From: Sphingopyxis terrae subsp. terrae NBRC 15098
Lineage (GTDB): Bacteria > Pseudomonadota > Alphaproteobacteria > Sphingomonadales > Sphingomonadaceae
Assembly (NCBI RefSeq): GCF_001610975.1
Contig: NZ_CP013342.1
Location: 1,054,001-1,118,000 of the forward strand
Length of the DNA: 64,000 nt
Reading direction: 5' to 3'
Under the pieces are notes generated by a model, which worked only from the letters and a program-made list of their open reading frames with translations, searched no databases and was not told the origin of the DNA. A program made the translations under genes and the position numbers. Within the stretch, counting starts at the first letter, position 1, and each line of letters starts with the position of its first letter. Of this stretch, positions 9,207 through 18,033 are shown one piece after another.

Positions 9207-10349
9207 ATGGCGGTCGGCGGCGATGAGGATGATATTCCGGCGGCCAGCGGTTCGCCGGACGCGTCGCTGACCCAGGACGACAGCTTCACCGCGACGAGCC
9301 ACGCCGGCCTGACCTATCCCTGGGGCGACGCCGCACCGGGGATCGGCGAAACGATCCGCATCGCCGATGGCATCAGCTGGGCGCGCATCCCGATGCCGGG
9401 TTCGCTCGGCCACATCAACAGCTGGCTGCTCGACGACGCTGCGCCCGACGGCTCCGACGGGGCGGCGGTGGTCGATACGGGCATTTGCCTGACCATCTGT
9501 TCGGACGCCTGGAAAGCACTCTATGCCGGGCCGCTCGCGGACACGCGCATCACGCGCGTGTTCGGTACCCATCTGCACCCCGACCATATCGGGCTTGCCG
9601 GCTGGATCGCGAAGAAGCAGCAGGTGAAGCTGTGGATGACGCGCGGCGAAATGCTCACCGCGCGCGCCATCGTCGCCGATTCCTCGGACGTCGCCCCCGA
9701 CGAGGTGCTGGCCCAGTCGCGCGCCGCGGGTTGGGACGACGAGGCGATCGAGCGCCAGCGTGCGGACGGCTGGAACATGTTTCAGCGCATGATCTTCGCG
9801 CTGCCGCGCAGCTATGTCCGCATCGCCGACGGCGACCGGATCGATTTCGGCAAACACATGTGGCGCGTCGTCACCGGATCGGGCCACAGCCCCGAACATG
9901 CGTGCCTGTGGAACGAGCGTGAAGGCGTGCTGGTCTCGGGCGATCAGGTGCTGCCGCGGATCAGTTCGAACGTGTCGGTCAACATCACCGAACCCGATGC
10001 TGATCCGCTGGGCGAATGGCTCGCCTCGATCGACAAGCTGCTCGCGACCGTTCCCGCCGACGTCGTGACCTGTCCTGCGCATGGCGAGCCCTTTCGCGGG
10101 CTGCACGTCCGCCTGATGGCGCTGCGCGACGAACACCGCATGCGGCTCTACAAGGTTGCCGAAGCGGTCGCCGAAGCGCCGATGCGCGCGGTCGACACCT
10201 TCCCGCTGCTGTTCAACCGCCCGATCGGCGCCCACAACCAGAATCTGGCGACCGGCGAAGCGCTGGCGCATCTCACGCGGCTCGAGGTCGAAGGCCGCGT
10301 GCGCAAGGAGGATCGCGGCGGCGTGTGGTGGTATCACGGGGTCGCCTAA
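9207..10349 (+). CDS. MBL-fold metallohydrolase
   Basis: A 380-residue metallo-beta-lactamase-fold hydrolase. The dinuclear metal motif is HLHPDH at about 121-126 (GTHLHPDHIG), with the later ligands GHSPEHAC, SGDQVLP and CPAHGEPF. The C-terminal 90 residues (LMALRDEHRMRL to the end) form the winged-helix tail found on glyoxalase-II-like and LACTB2-like members. Its substrate cannot be read from sequence. It begins 3 bases after trcR on the same strand, so the two are probably co-transcribed. Confidence 0.85.
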   Translation: MAVGGDEDDIPAASGSPDASLTQDDSFTATSHAGLTYPWGDAAPGIGETIRIADGISWARIPMPGSLGHINSWLLDDAAPDGSDGAAVVDTGICLTICSDAWKALYAGPLADTRITRVFGTHLHPDHIGLAGWIAKKQQVKLWMTRGEMLTARAIVADSSDVAPDEVLAQSRAAGWDDEAIERQRADGWNMFQRMIFALPRSYVRIADGDRIDFGKHMWRVVTGSGHSPEHACLWNEREGVLVSGDQVLPRISSNVSVNITEPDADPLGEWLASIDKLLATVPADVVTCPAHGEPFRGLHVRLMALRDEHRMRLYKVAEAVAEAPMRAVDTFPLLFNRPIGAHNQNLATGEALAHLTRLEVEGRVRKEDRGGVWWYHGVA

Positions 10350-10378
10350 GCGCCTGCAAACAGAGGCGTCGCGATCCT

Positions 10379-10882
10379 TCAGCGCGGGCCGATCATCCCC
10401 GCAGCGACGGGCACCTCGCGACCGTTGACGGCGAGCGCGAGCAGGCGGTGCTTTTCATAGGGGCCGGGCAAGTCCCACGCTCCCGTCGCGTCCGCGGTGA
10501 AGCCGAAGAAGCGGCCATAATATTCGGGATCGCCGATCATCATCAGGGCGCCGTCGGCCATCGTCCGCGCGGCTTCGAGCATATGGTCCATAAGCGCCCG
10601 GCCGTGGCCGCCGCGCTGGACGTCGGGGCGCACCGCCACCGGGCCGACCATCACCAGCGGCGTCGCCCTTCCCTGCACATCGCGGTGCGCGACGGGCCAG
10701 CACTGAATCGTGCCGACCAGCGCGCCATCCTCGACGGCGGCGAAGCTGAGGCAGGGAACTGCATCCATGCCCAGGCGGATGCGATAGGCGGTTCGTCCAA
10801 AGCGGTCCGATCCGAAAGCGGCGTCGAGGAGCGCCTCGACCGCCTGCGGTTCGATTTCGGACAATGGAAGTAACTCGACCAA
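10379..10882 (-). CDS. GNAT family N-acetyltransferase
   Basis: A 167-residue acetyltransferase of the YhbS-like GNAT group. The acetyl-CoA site is VRPDVQRGGHGRALM (Q/RxxGxG/A form). Strand four reads PLVMVGPVAV, and GDPEYYGRFFGF is the conserved late segment of this subgroup. The acceptor substrate is unknown. It is convergent with the MBL gene and divergent from folB, with about 90 bases between the two starts. Confidence 0.85.
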   Translation of the reverse strand: MVELLPLSEIEPQAVEALLDAAFGSDRFGRTAYRIRLGMDAVPCLSFAAVEDGALVGTIQCWPVAHRDVQGRATPLVMVGPVAVRPDVQRGGHGRALMDHMLEAARTMADGALMMIGDPEYYGRFFGFTADATGAWDLPGPYEKHRLLALAVNGREVPVAAGMIGPR

Positions 10883-10972
10883 CGCGCACCCTTTCGCTAA
10901 TGCGGCGGCGCTTTAGGGTCGCCGACCGGCAATGGAAAGCCGAATGTCGCGCCCGTACGACAGGAATTTCTT

Positions 10973-11344
10973 GTGACCGACACATTGTGGCTGGAAGTGG
11001 ACGGGCTGACCGTCGATGTGCTGACCGGCATTTACTCCGAGGAAACCCACCTTCCGCAGCCGCTGCGCATTTCGGTGCGCGCGCGCTTGGTGATGGCCGA
11101 TCATTATGACCCGGCAACCCCGCTCAGCGCCTCCAAAAACTATATGAACCTGAAATTCGCGGCGACCGAGGGACTGCCCAAGGACGTGCATTTCGTGCTG
11201 ATCGAAAGCGTCGCCGACCATATCATCGACACGCTGTTCCTGCAGGACGAAAAGGTCGAAGAGGTCGAGGTGAAGATCGTCAAGCTCGCGATCGCCGAGG
11301 ACGGCGAAGAGATCGGCATCACGATGCGCCGGACGCGCAAATGA
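10973..11344 (+). CDS. folB: Dihydroneopterin aldolase family protein
   Basis: FolB cleaves dihydroneopterin to 6-hydroxymethyl-dihydropterin and glycolaldehyde in folate synthesis. The 123 residues have the T-fold layout: VDVLTGIYSEE near the start (the Gly-Ile/Ala-x-x-Glu region), then YMNLKFAATEG, LIESVADHIIDTLF and the closing VEVKIVKLAI. Family members often carry a longer, more basic N-terminal half, so an epimerase-only activity is possible. The start is GTG after an AGGAA site. The stop overlaps the ATG of the next gene (ATGA). Confidence 0.85.
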   Translation: MTDTLWLEVDGLTVDVLTGIYSEETHLPQPLRISVRARLVMADHYDPATPLSASKNYMNLKFAATEGLPKDVHFVLIESVADHIIDTLFLQDEKVEEVEVKIVKLAIAEDGEEIGITMRRTRK

Positions 11345-12108
11345 CGGCGGCGCCGATCGCGCTCGTCACCGGTGGTCTGCACCGGATCGGCGCGGCGATC
11401 GCGGCGCGGCTTGCGCGCGGGGGTTATGCGCTCGCAATCCACAAGCGCAGCCCCGGCGAGGCCGACGCCGTGCTGGCCGAGGCGCTCGCCGAGACGGGCG
11501 CCGAATGTCACCGCTTCGCCGCCGATCTCGCCGATCCGGCCGCCGTCGATGCGCTGGTGCCCGCGGTGACCGCAAAGTTCGGCCGTGCGCCCGTGCTGCT
11601 CGTCAACAACGCCTCGCTGTTTCCCGAGGGCGAATGGGACACGCTCACCGGCGCCGCGCTGGCCGAAACGATGCAGATCAACCATCACGCGCCGGTGATG
11701 CTCGCGCGCGCGCTGGTCGCCGCGAACGAAGGCGGCAGGCGTCCCGCGATCGTGAACATCCTGGACCAGCGCATCGCCAACCCGGTGCCCGACCAGCTTG
11801 CCTACAGCCTGTCGAAGCAGGCGCTGTGGCAGGCGACGGCAACGCTGGCGGTCGCCTTCGGCGCGCGCGCGCGCGTCAATGCAGTTGCACCGGGGCTGAC
11901 CCTCCCCACCGACGATTACAGTGCGGGACAGATGACGCGGCTTGCGGCGCGCATGCCGCTCGGCGCGCTGCCGACCCCGGACGATATTGCCGACGCCGTC
12001 GCCTGGCTTGCCCGCGCCGAGGCGGTGACGGGGCAGACGATCTTCGTCGATGGCGGCGCGCATCTGGCGCCGCTGGGCCGCGATTTCGTGGCGCTGGAGC
12101 GCGATTGA
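11341..12108 (+). CDS. SDR reductase, probable pteridine reductase (FolM-like)
   Basis: A 255-residue classical short-chain dehydrogenase. The cofactor motif is TGGLHRIG, with the Arg-Ile-Gly ending that marks pteridine reductases rather than the usual GxGxxG form. NNAS, the catalytic AYSLSKQAL and the late PGLTLP segment are present. It overlaps the folB stop by four bases. Family knowledge plus this coupling suggest a dihydrobiopterin, dihydromonapterin or dihydrofolate reductase (FolM/PTR1 role). phhA, which uses a reduced pterin, lies 27 kb away. The exact substrate is inference. Confidence 0.75.
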   Translation: MTAAPIALVTGGLHRIGAAIAARLARGGYALAIHKRSPGEADAVLAEALAETGAECHRFAADLADPAAVDALVPAVTAKFGRAPVLLVNNASLFPEGEWDTLTGAALAETMQINHHAPVMLARALVAANEGGRRPAIVNILDQRIANPVPDQLAYSLSKQALWQATATLAVAFGARARVNAVAPGLTLPTDDYSAGQMTRLAARMPLGALPTPDDIADAVAWLARAEAVTGQTIFVDGGAHLAPLGRDFVALERD

Positions 12109-12119
12109 CGCCCCGCCTG

Positions 12120-12199
12120 TCCCCGCGAAGGCGGGGACCCATAGCCAGATTAGGCGAGCTTCGCTTCAGGACGCTCCGGGCTCCCGCCTGCGCGGGAGC
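12120..12199. repeat. Pair of short GC palindromes at a convergent junction
   Basis: Two hairpins lie between the converging folM-like and gabD-like genes. The first is TCCCCGC/GCGGGGA with a GAAG loop (12120-12137). The second is GCTCCCGC/GCGGGAGC with a CTGC loop (12180-12199). An outer pair, AGCTTCGC and GCGAAGCT, brackets the second hairpin. Such short palindromes recur between genes in sphingomonads; here they can act as a two-way terminator. Confidence 0.75.
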
Positions 12200-12220
12200 A
12201 CACGCGAAGCTTTTGGCCGC

Positions 12221-13654
12221 TCAGTAAATATGCACCGCCTTGGCGACCAGATAACCGTCGAGACCCTCGGGTCCGCTCTCGCTGCCGAAGCCCGACTCCT
12301 TGATCCCGCCGAAGGGCATGTCATTGGCCGAGATGACGAAGCTGTTGATCCCGACCATGCCGCTTTCGATGCCGTCGGCGACGCGGTTGATGCGGCGGCC
12401 GTTTTCGGTGAAGGCGAAGGCGGCAAGGCCATAGGGCAGCCGGTTCGCCTGTTCGAGCGCGTCTTCTTCGGTCGCGAACGGCCGGATCAGCGCCATCGGG
12501 CCAAAAGGTTCGTTGTTCATCGCATCGGCGTCGAGCGGAACGTCGGCCAGCGCCGTCGGCTGGAAGAAATAGCCCTCGCCCGTCGCGGCGCCGCCCGCGA
12601 TCACCCGTGCGCCCTTTGCGGTCGCATCGGCAATCATCGCCTCCAGCGCGGGGGCGCGGCGCGCGTTGGCGAGCGGTCCCATCTGGGTGCCGGCATCGAG
12701 CCCGCTGCCGATCTTCACGCGCGCGGTGCGTTCTGCAAAGCCCTTCACGAAGGCGTCGTAGATGCCGTCCTGCACATAGAAGCGCGTCGGCGAGACGCAG
12801 ACCTGGCCGGCGTTGCGGAACTTCTGCGTCACGACGCGGTCGAGCGTCGTTTCAAGGTCGCAATCGTCGAACACCAGCACCGGGGCGTGTCCGCCGAGCT
12901 CCATTGTGATGCGCTGCACCCGGTCGGCGGCGAGCTTCATCAGATGCTTGCCGACCGCGGTCGATCCGGTGAAGCTGACCTTGCGGATCACCTCGCTGCC
13001 GAGCAGGTGGCGGCTGATCATGTCGGGATTGCCATAGACGAGCTGGACCACATCGCCAGGGATGCCCGCATCGGCAAGGCAGCGCATGATCGCGCTGGTG
13101 CAGCCCGGCGTTTCCTCGGGCGCCTTGGCGATCACGACACAGCCCGCGGCGAGCGCTGGCGCGACCTTCTTGATCATCAGATTGACAGGAAAATTCCACG
13201 GGCTGAACGCCGCGACCGGACCGACGGGCTGTTTCAGCACCATCGCGCGCTGACCCGCCGGACGCTGCACGACGCGGCCCTCGATCCGCTTGCCCTGTTC
13301 GGCAAAATATTCGAGCAACGACGAGGCCGAAAGCACTTCGCCGCGCGCTTCGGCGATCGGCTTGCCCTGTTCGAGCGTGAGCAAGGTCGCGATATGGTCG
13401 GCGCGTTCGCGGATCAGTCCGGCGGCCTTGCGCATCAGCGCGGCGCGCTCGTCAGGGGTCTTGGCGCGCCAGACCGGCCAGCCGCGCGCGGCGGCGGCAA
13501 GCGCTTCGTCGAGGTCGGCCGCGGTCGCCACCGGCAGCTCGGCGATCGTCGCCGCGGTCGCGGGGTTATAGACCGGCCGCGCCTCGCGCCCTTCGCCGCT
13601 CCGCCAGGCACCGTCGATGAAAAGCTGGAGGTCGGCGTCGTAGGTCGCGGTCAT
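12221..13654 (-). CDS. gabD: NAD(P)-dependent succinate-semialdehyde dehydrogenase
   Basis: Oxidises succinate semialdehyde to succinate, the last step of GABA breakdown. The 477 residues carry the aldehyde-dehydrogenase core: SPWNFP (about 151), Lys177 in IAKAPEETP, the nucleotide loop FTGSTAVGK, general base Glu252 in MELGGHAP and nucleophile Cys286 in NAGQVCVSP. The LISP-like tail and GPVAAFSPWNFP favour the GabD subgroup, though related semialdehydes cannot be excluded. The chosen ATG has AGGAAA seven bases upstream; an ATG 30 bases earlier lacks one. No GABA transaminase gene is adjacent. Confidence 0.87.
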   Translation of the reverse strand: MTATYDADLQLFIDGAWRSGEGREARPVYNPATAATIAELPVATAADLDEALAAAARGWPVWRAKTPDERAALMRKAAGLIRERADHIATLLTLEQGKPIAEARGEVLSASSLLEYFAEQGKRIEGRVVQRPAGQRAMVLKQPVGPVAAFSPWNFPVNLMIKKVAPALAAGCVVIAKAPEETPGCTSAIMRCLADAGIPGDVVQLVYGNPDMISRHLLGSEVIRKVSFTGSTAVGKHLMKLAADRVQRITMELGGHAPVLVFDDCDLETTLDRVVTQKFRNAGQVCVSPTRFYVQDGIYDAFVKGFAERTARVKIGSGLDAGTQMGPLANARRAPALEAMIADATAKGARVIAGGAATGEGYFFQPTALADVPLDADAMNNEPFGPMALIRPFATEEDALEQANRLPYGLAAFAFTENGRRINRVADGIESGMVGINSFVISANDMPFGGIKESGFGSESGPEGLDGYLVAKAVHIY

Positions 13655-13730
13655 TGGGCAATTTCCTGTCTGATCCGTTCGCATCGAACGGGAAATGGAG
13701 GGTCATCAGATGGCGCCCATATAGGAGCGA

Positions 13731-14330
13731 TCAGCGATAGTTAAAGCTGATGCTGATCCGTTCGTCCTTGCCGGCGTTCGGCATCACTTCGTGCCGCAGC
13801 CAGCTTTCCCACAGAAAAATGCGCCCCGCCGCGGGCGCGGCATAGATGAAGGGCTGCAGGCTCTCGGGCGCATCCTCGCTCCGCCCCGGCGCCGCCATCA
13901 GCATCGCGAGTCGCGGATCTTCGAGCTTCAGCGCCCCCGATCCGGACGGAACGGCGACATAGAAGGTGCCCGATACGATGCTGTGCGGGTGGATGTGCCC
14001 GCTGTGCGTGCCGCCGGGTTTGAGGACATTGACCCACAGGCTGTCGAGCTTGAGCGGCTTGGCGAGATCAAAGTGACACGCCTTGGCAAAGGCCTTCACA
14101 TGCTTGTCGAGCAGGCGCTTGAGGTCGTGAAAGGCGGGGTCGCGGTCGGGCAGGTCGTCAAGGCTGGCGTAGCTGGTGTAGCCGCGATAGCCGTGCGCGC
14201 GGCTCCACGCCTTGCCCGCGCCATCCTCGCGAGCGAACAGCCGGCAGCTTTCCTCCAGCTCTTGCAATAGGTCGGGCGCGGCAATGTCGGCCTCGTAAAA
14301 ATTTGTGGCGAAGAGCGTGCGAACGGGCAT
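13731..14330 (-). CDS. 2OG-Fe(II) oxygenase family protein (TIGR02466-like)
   Basis: A 199-residue protein of the small putative 2-oxoglutarate/Fe(II) dioxygenase family typified by TIGR02466. The double-stranded helix carries HSGHIHPHS (iron ligands within these histidines), GTFYVAVP, and the distal WLRHEVMPN with the second histidine, then the 2OG-binding Arg in RISISFNYR. The substrate is unknown for the family. A much longer upstream reading exists, but it overlaps the divergent lactonase gene and lacks coding character, so I start at MPVRTLFA. Confidence 0.8.
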   Translation of the reverse strand: MPVRTLFATNFYEADIAAPDLLQELEESCRLFAREDGAGKAWSRAHGYRGYTSYASLDDLPDRDPAFHDLKRLLDKHVKAFAKACHFDLAKPLKLDSLWVNVLKPGGTHSGHIHPHSIVSGTFYVAVPSGSGALKLEDPRLAMLMAAPGRSEDAPESLQPFIYAAPAAGRIFLWESWLRHEVMPNAGKDERISISFNYR

Positions 14331-14376
14331 GATGCGCGCAAAGCACAGCAAGGGCATGAGAGCAAGGGAGACGAGA

Positions 14377-15297
14377 ATGGCCGAGTTTGAACTGATCGCC
14401 GATGGATTGCGCTTTCCCGAGGCGCCGGTGGTGATGGACGACGGCAGCGTCATCGTGACCGAGATCGAGGCCGGCCGCATCACGCGCTGCTGGCCCGGCG
14501 GCCGCAAGGTGGTGGTCGCGGCGCCCGGCGGCGGCCCCAACGGTCTGGCGATCGGTCCCGACGGCAAGCTTTACTGCTGCAACAACGGCGGCTTCGAATA
14601 TACCGAATCGAACGGCTATCTGGCGCCGCACGGCATCGCGAAGGATTATTCGGGCGGCCGCATCGAACGCATCGACATCGAAACGGGCGCGGTCGAAATC
14701 CTCTACAAATCGGGCGACAACGGCGTCGTGCTGCGCGGCCCCAACGACATCATGTTCGACAGCCACGGGGGCTTCTGGTTCACCGATCATGGCAAGGTCG
14801 ATTATGAAAAGCGCTGCCACGACATCGTTGGCATCTTCTATGCCAAGGCCGACGGCAGTTTTATCGAGGAAGTGATCTTTCCGTCGAATAATCCGAACGG
14901 CGTGGGCCTCTCACCCGACGGCAAGGCGCTCTACGCCGCCGAGACCTACACCTGCCGCCTGATGAAGTTCAACATCACCGCGCCCGGCAAGGTCGCCCCC
15001 GACGCCGGTCCCGGCGGCCCCGGCATCCCGCTCTATCGCCCCGCCGGCTATAAATTCTTCGACAGCCTGGCGATGGAGGCGAGCGGCAATATCTGCGTCG
15101 CGACCATCGGCGAATGCGGGATCAGCGTCGTGTCGCCGTCGGGAGAGTTGGTGGAGTTCGTCGCGACCGACGATATTTTCACCACCAACATCGCCTTTGG
15201 CGGCGCCGACATGCAGGATGCCTATATCACCTTGTCGGGCACCGGGCGGCTGGTAAAGACGCGCTGGAACCGGCCGGGACTGACGCTGCAATATTGA
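14377..15297 (+). CDS. SMP-30/gluconolactonase family lactonase
   Basis: A 306-residue six-bladed propeller of the SMP-30/gluconolactonase/LRE family, which hydrolyses sugar or aromatic lactones. Seen: LRFPEAPVVMDDG with the metal-binding Glu, GGGPNGLAIGPDG, RGPNDIMFD with the Asn and Asp ligands, GFWFTDHG and SPDGKALYAAE. There is no signal peptide, so it is cytosolic. The ATG follows AAGGGAGACG. It is divergent from the oxygenase gene, with 46 bases between starts. Confidence 0.85.
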   Translation: MAEFELIADGLRFPEAPVVMDDGSVIVTEIEAGRITRCWPGGRKVVVAAPGGGPNGLAIGPDGKLYCCNNGGFEYTESNGYLAPHGIAKDYSGGRIERIDIETGAVEILYKSGDNGVVLRGPNDIMFDSHGGFWFTDHGKVDYEKRCHDIVGIFYAKADGSFIEEVIFPSNNPNGVGLSPDGKALYAAETYTCRLMKFNITAPGKVAPDAGPGGPGIPLYRPAGYKFFDSLAMEASGNICVATIGECGISVVSPSGELVEFVATDDIFTTNIAFGGADMQDAYITLSGTGRLVKTRWNRPGLTLQY

Positions 15298-15325
15298 TCG
15301 GCCGCCGGTCGGAAAAGGGGAAGAT

Positions 15326-16027
15326 ATGCGCCGCGATACTCACCGCGAAACCCACGCCGTCGCGCGGATCGGATGGCTGCGCGCCGCAATCCTGGGCGCC
15401 AACGACGGCATCGTCTCGACCGCGAGCCTGATCGCGGGGGTCGCGGCGGCGGGCGCGGCGCAACCCTCCATCCTCCTCACCGGCACCGCCGGGCTGGTCG
15501 CTGGCGCGATGTCGATGGCGGCGGGCGAATATGTCTCGGTCAGTTCGCAGGGCGACGCCGAAAAGGCCGACATTGCAAAGGAACGGCACGAACTCGCCAC
15601 CGACCCTGAATTCGAGCTGGAGGAGCTGACCCAAATCTATCAGGAGCGCGGGCTCGACCGTCCGCTCGCCGAACAGGTCGCCGCGCAGCTTACCGCGCAT
15701 AATGCGCTCGACAGCCATTTGCGCGACGAACTGGGGCTGACCCACCATATGAAGGCGCGTCCGGTGCAGGCCGCCGTCGCATCGGCCGCCAGCTTCACTG
15801 CGGGCGCGGCGTTGCCTCTGCTGGTGGTTTTCCTCGATACGGGATCGTCGCTGCCATGGACGGTGTCCGGCGCGTCGCTCGTTTTCCTCGCAATCCTCGG
15901 CGCGCTCGGCGCGTGGGCGGGCAATGCGCCGATGCTGCGCCCCGTGCTGCGCGTTACCTTCTGGGGCGCCTTCGCCATGGCGCTGACCATCGCGATCGGA
16001 TCGCTGTTCGAGGCGCCGCTGGGCTGA
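15326..16027 (+). CDS. VIT1/CCC1 family metal transporter
   Basis: A 233-residue membrane protein of the vacuolar iron transporter (VIT) family, which moves Fe2+ or Mn2+. The signature ILGANDGIVSTASLIAGV opens the first helix, GAMSMAAGEYVSVSSQ forms the second, and an acidic and His-bearing cytosolic segment (about 75-145, ERHELATDPEFELEEL) is the metal-binding stalk. Three more helices follow (about 150-172, 178-200 and 205-228). Length and layout are standard. It starts 28 bases after the lactonase gene. Confidence 0.9.
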   Translation: MRRDTHRETHAVARIGWLRAAILGANDGIVSTASLIAGVAAAGAAQPSILLTGTAGLVAGAMSMAAGEYVSVSSQGDAEKADIAKERHELATDPEFELEELTQIYQERGLDRPLAEQVAAQLTAHNALDSHLRDELGLTHHMKARPVQAAVASAASFTAGAALPLLVVFLDTGSSLPWTVSGASLVFLAILGALGAWAGNAPMLRPVLRVTFWGAFAMALTIAIGSLFEAPLG

Positions 16028-16041
16028 CGGGAGAGAGAAGC

Positions 16042-17148
16042 ATGAACGATACGGCCTGGACCATCGACATCGATCGCGACACGATTTCGAAGGCGGCACT
16101 TGCACGGGCAGATCATGCGCCGCTGCGCGCCGGCGAGGTTCGTGTGCGCGTCGACAGCTATGCGATGACGGCGAACAACATAACCTACGCCGTCTTCGGC
16201 AAGCCTGCGGGACTGTTCGGCAACGACCAGGGTTATTGGGACTTTTTCGCCGAGCGTGATGCGCCCGCCCGCCTGCCTGTCTGGGGGTTCGCCACCGTGA
16301 TCGAGAGCGCCGCCGAGGGCATCGCGCCCGGCGATCGCTTTTACGGCTATTATCCGATGGCAAGTCATGCGGTGCTCAGCGCGGGCAAGATCGGCGCCAG
16401 CGGCTTCACCGACATCACGCCGCGGCGCACCACCCTGCCCCCCATTTACAATCAATATCAGCGGATCGAGGCTTTGCCCGACTATCGCGCCGATCATCAT
16501 GATTATTGGCCGATCTTCCGTCCGCTCTTCCTCACCGGCTGGCTGATCGCCGACCAGTTCGAGGATGAAGGCGATTATGGCGCCGACCAGATCCTGATTG
16601 CCAGCGCGTCGAGCAAGACCGCGATCGGCCTCGGCTTCGCGCTCGCCCAGCGTGCGGGGCCCCGCCCCGTCAGCATCGGACTGACGAGCAAGGCCAATGT
16701 CGCGGCGCTGGCCGCGCAGGGCATCTACGACCGTGTGATCGCCTATGACGATATCGCTATGCTCGACGCTGCGGTGCCGTCGGCCTTTGTCGACATGGCG
16801 GGCAATGGCGCGGTCACCCGCGCGGTCCACGGACATTTCGGCGATGCGCTGAAGGTATCGATCATCGTCGGCAAATCGCACTGGGATGCCGAGGCCGACG
16901 CTGCGGCCTTGGCCGGCCCCGAACGGCAGGGCTTCTTCGCCCCCGGCCGCAGCCAGAAGCGCGTCGGCGACTGGGGCGCCGCGGGCTTCGGGCAGCGGAT
17001 CGCCGAGGCATGGCTGGGCTTCATGGCGGTTGCGCCGCGCATCGCGCGCATCGACCGGCGCGAAGGTAGCGCCGCGGCGCTCGATGCCTATCGCGAAATG
17101 CTGTCGGGACGCGCCGATCCCGCGGCGGGGATATTGGTCATCCCCTGA
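16042..17148 (+). CDS. DUF2855 family protein
   Basis: A 368-residue protein of the DUF2855 family, distantly related to the medium-chain reductase fold. The N-terminal half reads like the catalytic domain of alcohol or quinone reductases (LRAGEVRVRVDSYAMTANNITYAVFG), with the conserved LPVWGFATVIES and FYGYYPMASHAVL. A nucleotide-binding half follows (ILIASASSKTAIGLGFAL). No zinc ligands are seen. The function is unknown for the family. The ATG follows GAGAGAGAAG, and the gene starts 14 bases after the VIT gene, so they are likely co-transcribed. Confidence 0.8.
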   Translation: MNDTAWTIDIDRDTISKAALARADHAPLRAGEVRVRVDSYAMTANNITYAVFGKPAGLFGNDQGYWDFFAERDAPARLPVWGFATVIESAAEGIAPGDRFYGYYPMASHAVLSAGKIGASGFTDITPRRTTLPPIYNQYQRIEALPDYRADHHDYWPIFRPLFLTGWLIADQFEDEGDYGADQILIASASSKTAIGLGFALAQRAGPRPVSIGLTSKANVAALAAQGIYDRVIAYDDIAMLDAAVPSAFVDMAGNGAVTRAVHGHFGDALKVSIIVGKSHWDAEADAAALAGPERQGFFAPGRSQKRVGDWGAAGFGQRIAEAWLGFMAVAPRIARIDRREGSAAALDAYREMLSGRADPAAGILVIP

Positions 17149-17170
17149 CGCAGCGCCCCCCCCCTGCGTC
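17147..17170. terminator. Possible hairpin terminator between convergent genes
   Basis: An inverted repeat GACGCAG/CTGCGTC encloses a C-rich loop of ten bases, immediately at the stop codon of the DUF2855 gene and just ahead of the convergent SDR gene's end. There is no T-tract, so termination is inferred from position only. Confidence 0.4.
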
Positions 17171-17180
17171 CCCCTCCCGG

Positions 17181-17927
17181 TCAGAGCTTGACCGCGGCGT
17201 TGCCGCCTTCGGCCCACAGCGCCGATCCCGAAACGAAGCTCGCCATATCGCTCGCCAGAAACAGCGCCGCCTGCGCGATCTCTTCGGGCTCGGCGATGCG
17301 CTTCATTGCGTGCAGGCTGGCGGCCCATGCCTTCGACTCGGCATCGCCCGCCATCGCCGTATCGGTCCCGCCCGGGATCAGCGCATTGGCGCGAATGCCC
17401 GCCGCGCCATAATCGGCGGTGATCCCGCGCACGAGCCCGAGCAGCCCCGCCTTGGCAGCGCCGTAACAGGCCATGCCCGGCAGGCCGACGCTGTTGCCGA
17501 CAAAGCTTGAGGTAAAGATCAGGGCGCCCTTGCCGCGCGCCAGCATCGACGGAATCTGCGCGCGGGCGCCCAGAAAGGCGGCGGTCAGATTGGCCGCGAT
17601 CACCGCGTCCCAATTGCCCGGCGCCTGATCGGCGAGCGGGGCGAGCGCGCCGACCGTACCCGCGTTGTTGTAGGCTATGTCGAGCCCGCCCCACGGCGCG
17701 CAGGCGGCAACCAGCGCCTCGTGCGTCGCCGCATCGGCAACGTCGCCCGCGACCGCGCGCGCCGTTCCGTTATCGGCGGCAATTTCGGCGACCACGGCAT
17801 CAAGCCGCGCCCGGTCGCGTCCGCCGAGCACGAGCCGCGCGCCGTGACGCGCAAACAGCCGCGCGGCGGCGCGCCCGATTCCCGAACTGGCGCCGGTGAT
17901 GATGACGGTCTTTCCTTCGAGCAGCAT
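17181..17927 (-). CDS. SDR family oxidoreductase
   Basis: A 248-residue classical short-chain dehydrogenase: TGASSGIGRAAARLF cofactor motif at 11-25, NNAG with AYNNAGTVG, catalytic Ser in FTSSFVG, Tyr and Lys in CYGAAKAGL, and PGGTDTAM afterwards. The sequence ends GSALWAEGGNAAVKL. The substrate is unknown. The chosen ATG has a strong GGAGGA site; a longer upstream frame would overlap the divergent HAD gene. Confidence 0.88.
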   Translation of the reverse strand: MLLEGKTVIITGASSGIGRAAARLFARHGARLVLGGRDRARLDAVVAEIAADNGTARAVAGDVADAATHEALVAACAPWGGLDIAYNNAGTVGALAPLADQAPGNWDAVIAANLTAAFLGARAQIPSMLARGKGALIFTSSFVGNSVGLPGMACYGAAKAGLLGLVRGITADYGAAGIRANALIPGGTDTAMAGDAESKAWAASLHAMKRIAEPEEIAQAALFLASDMASFVSGSALWAEGGNAAVKL

Positions 17928-18033
17928 AAATCCTCCGGTGAATGAACAGCGCCGCCCCTTGCCGTAGCGGCAGGGGCGCGGCGTCCCGAAAGATGCGGTC
18001 AAATTCGCTTGATCTTGGACGATAGCGCGCGGC

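Noticed and set aside
5336..10337. Very long minus-strand open frames opposite the epimerase, sppA, trcR and MBL genes
   Set aside because: Arg/Gly/His-rich translations without family motifs, fully antisense to well-supported genes.
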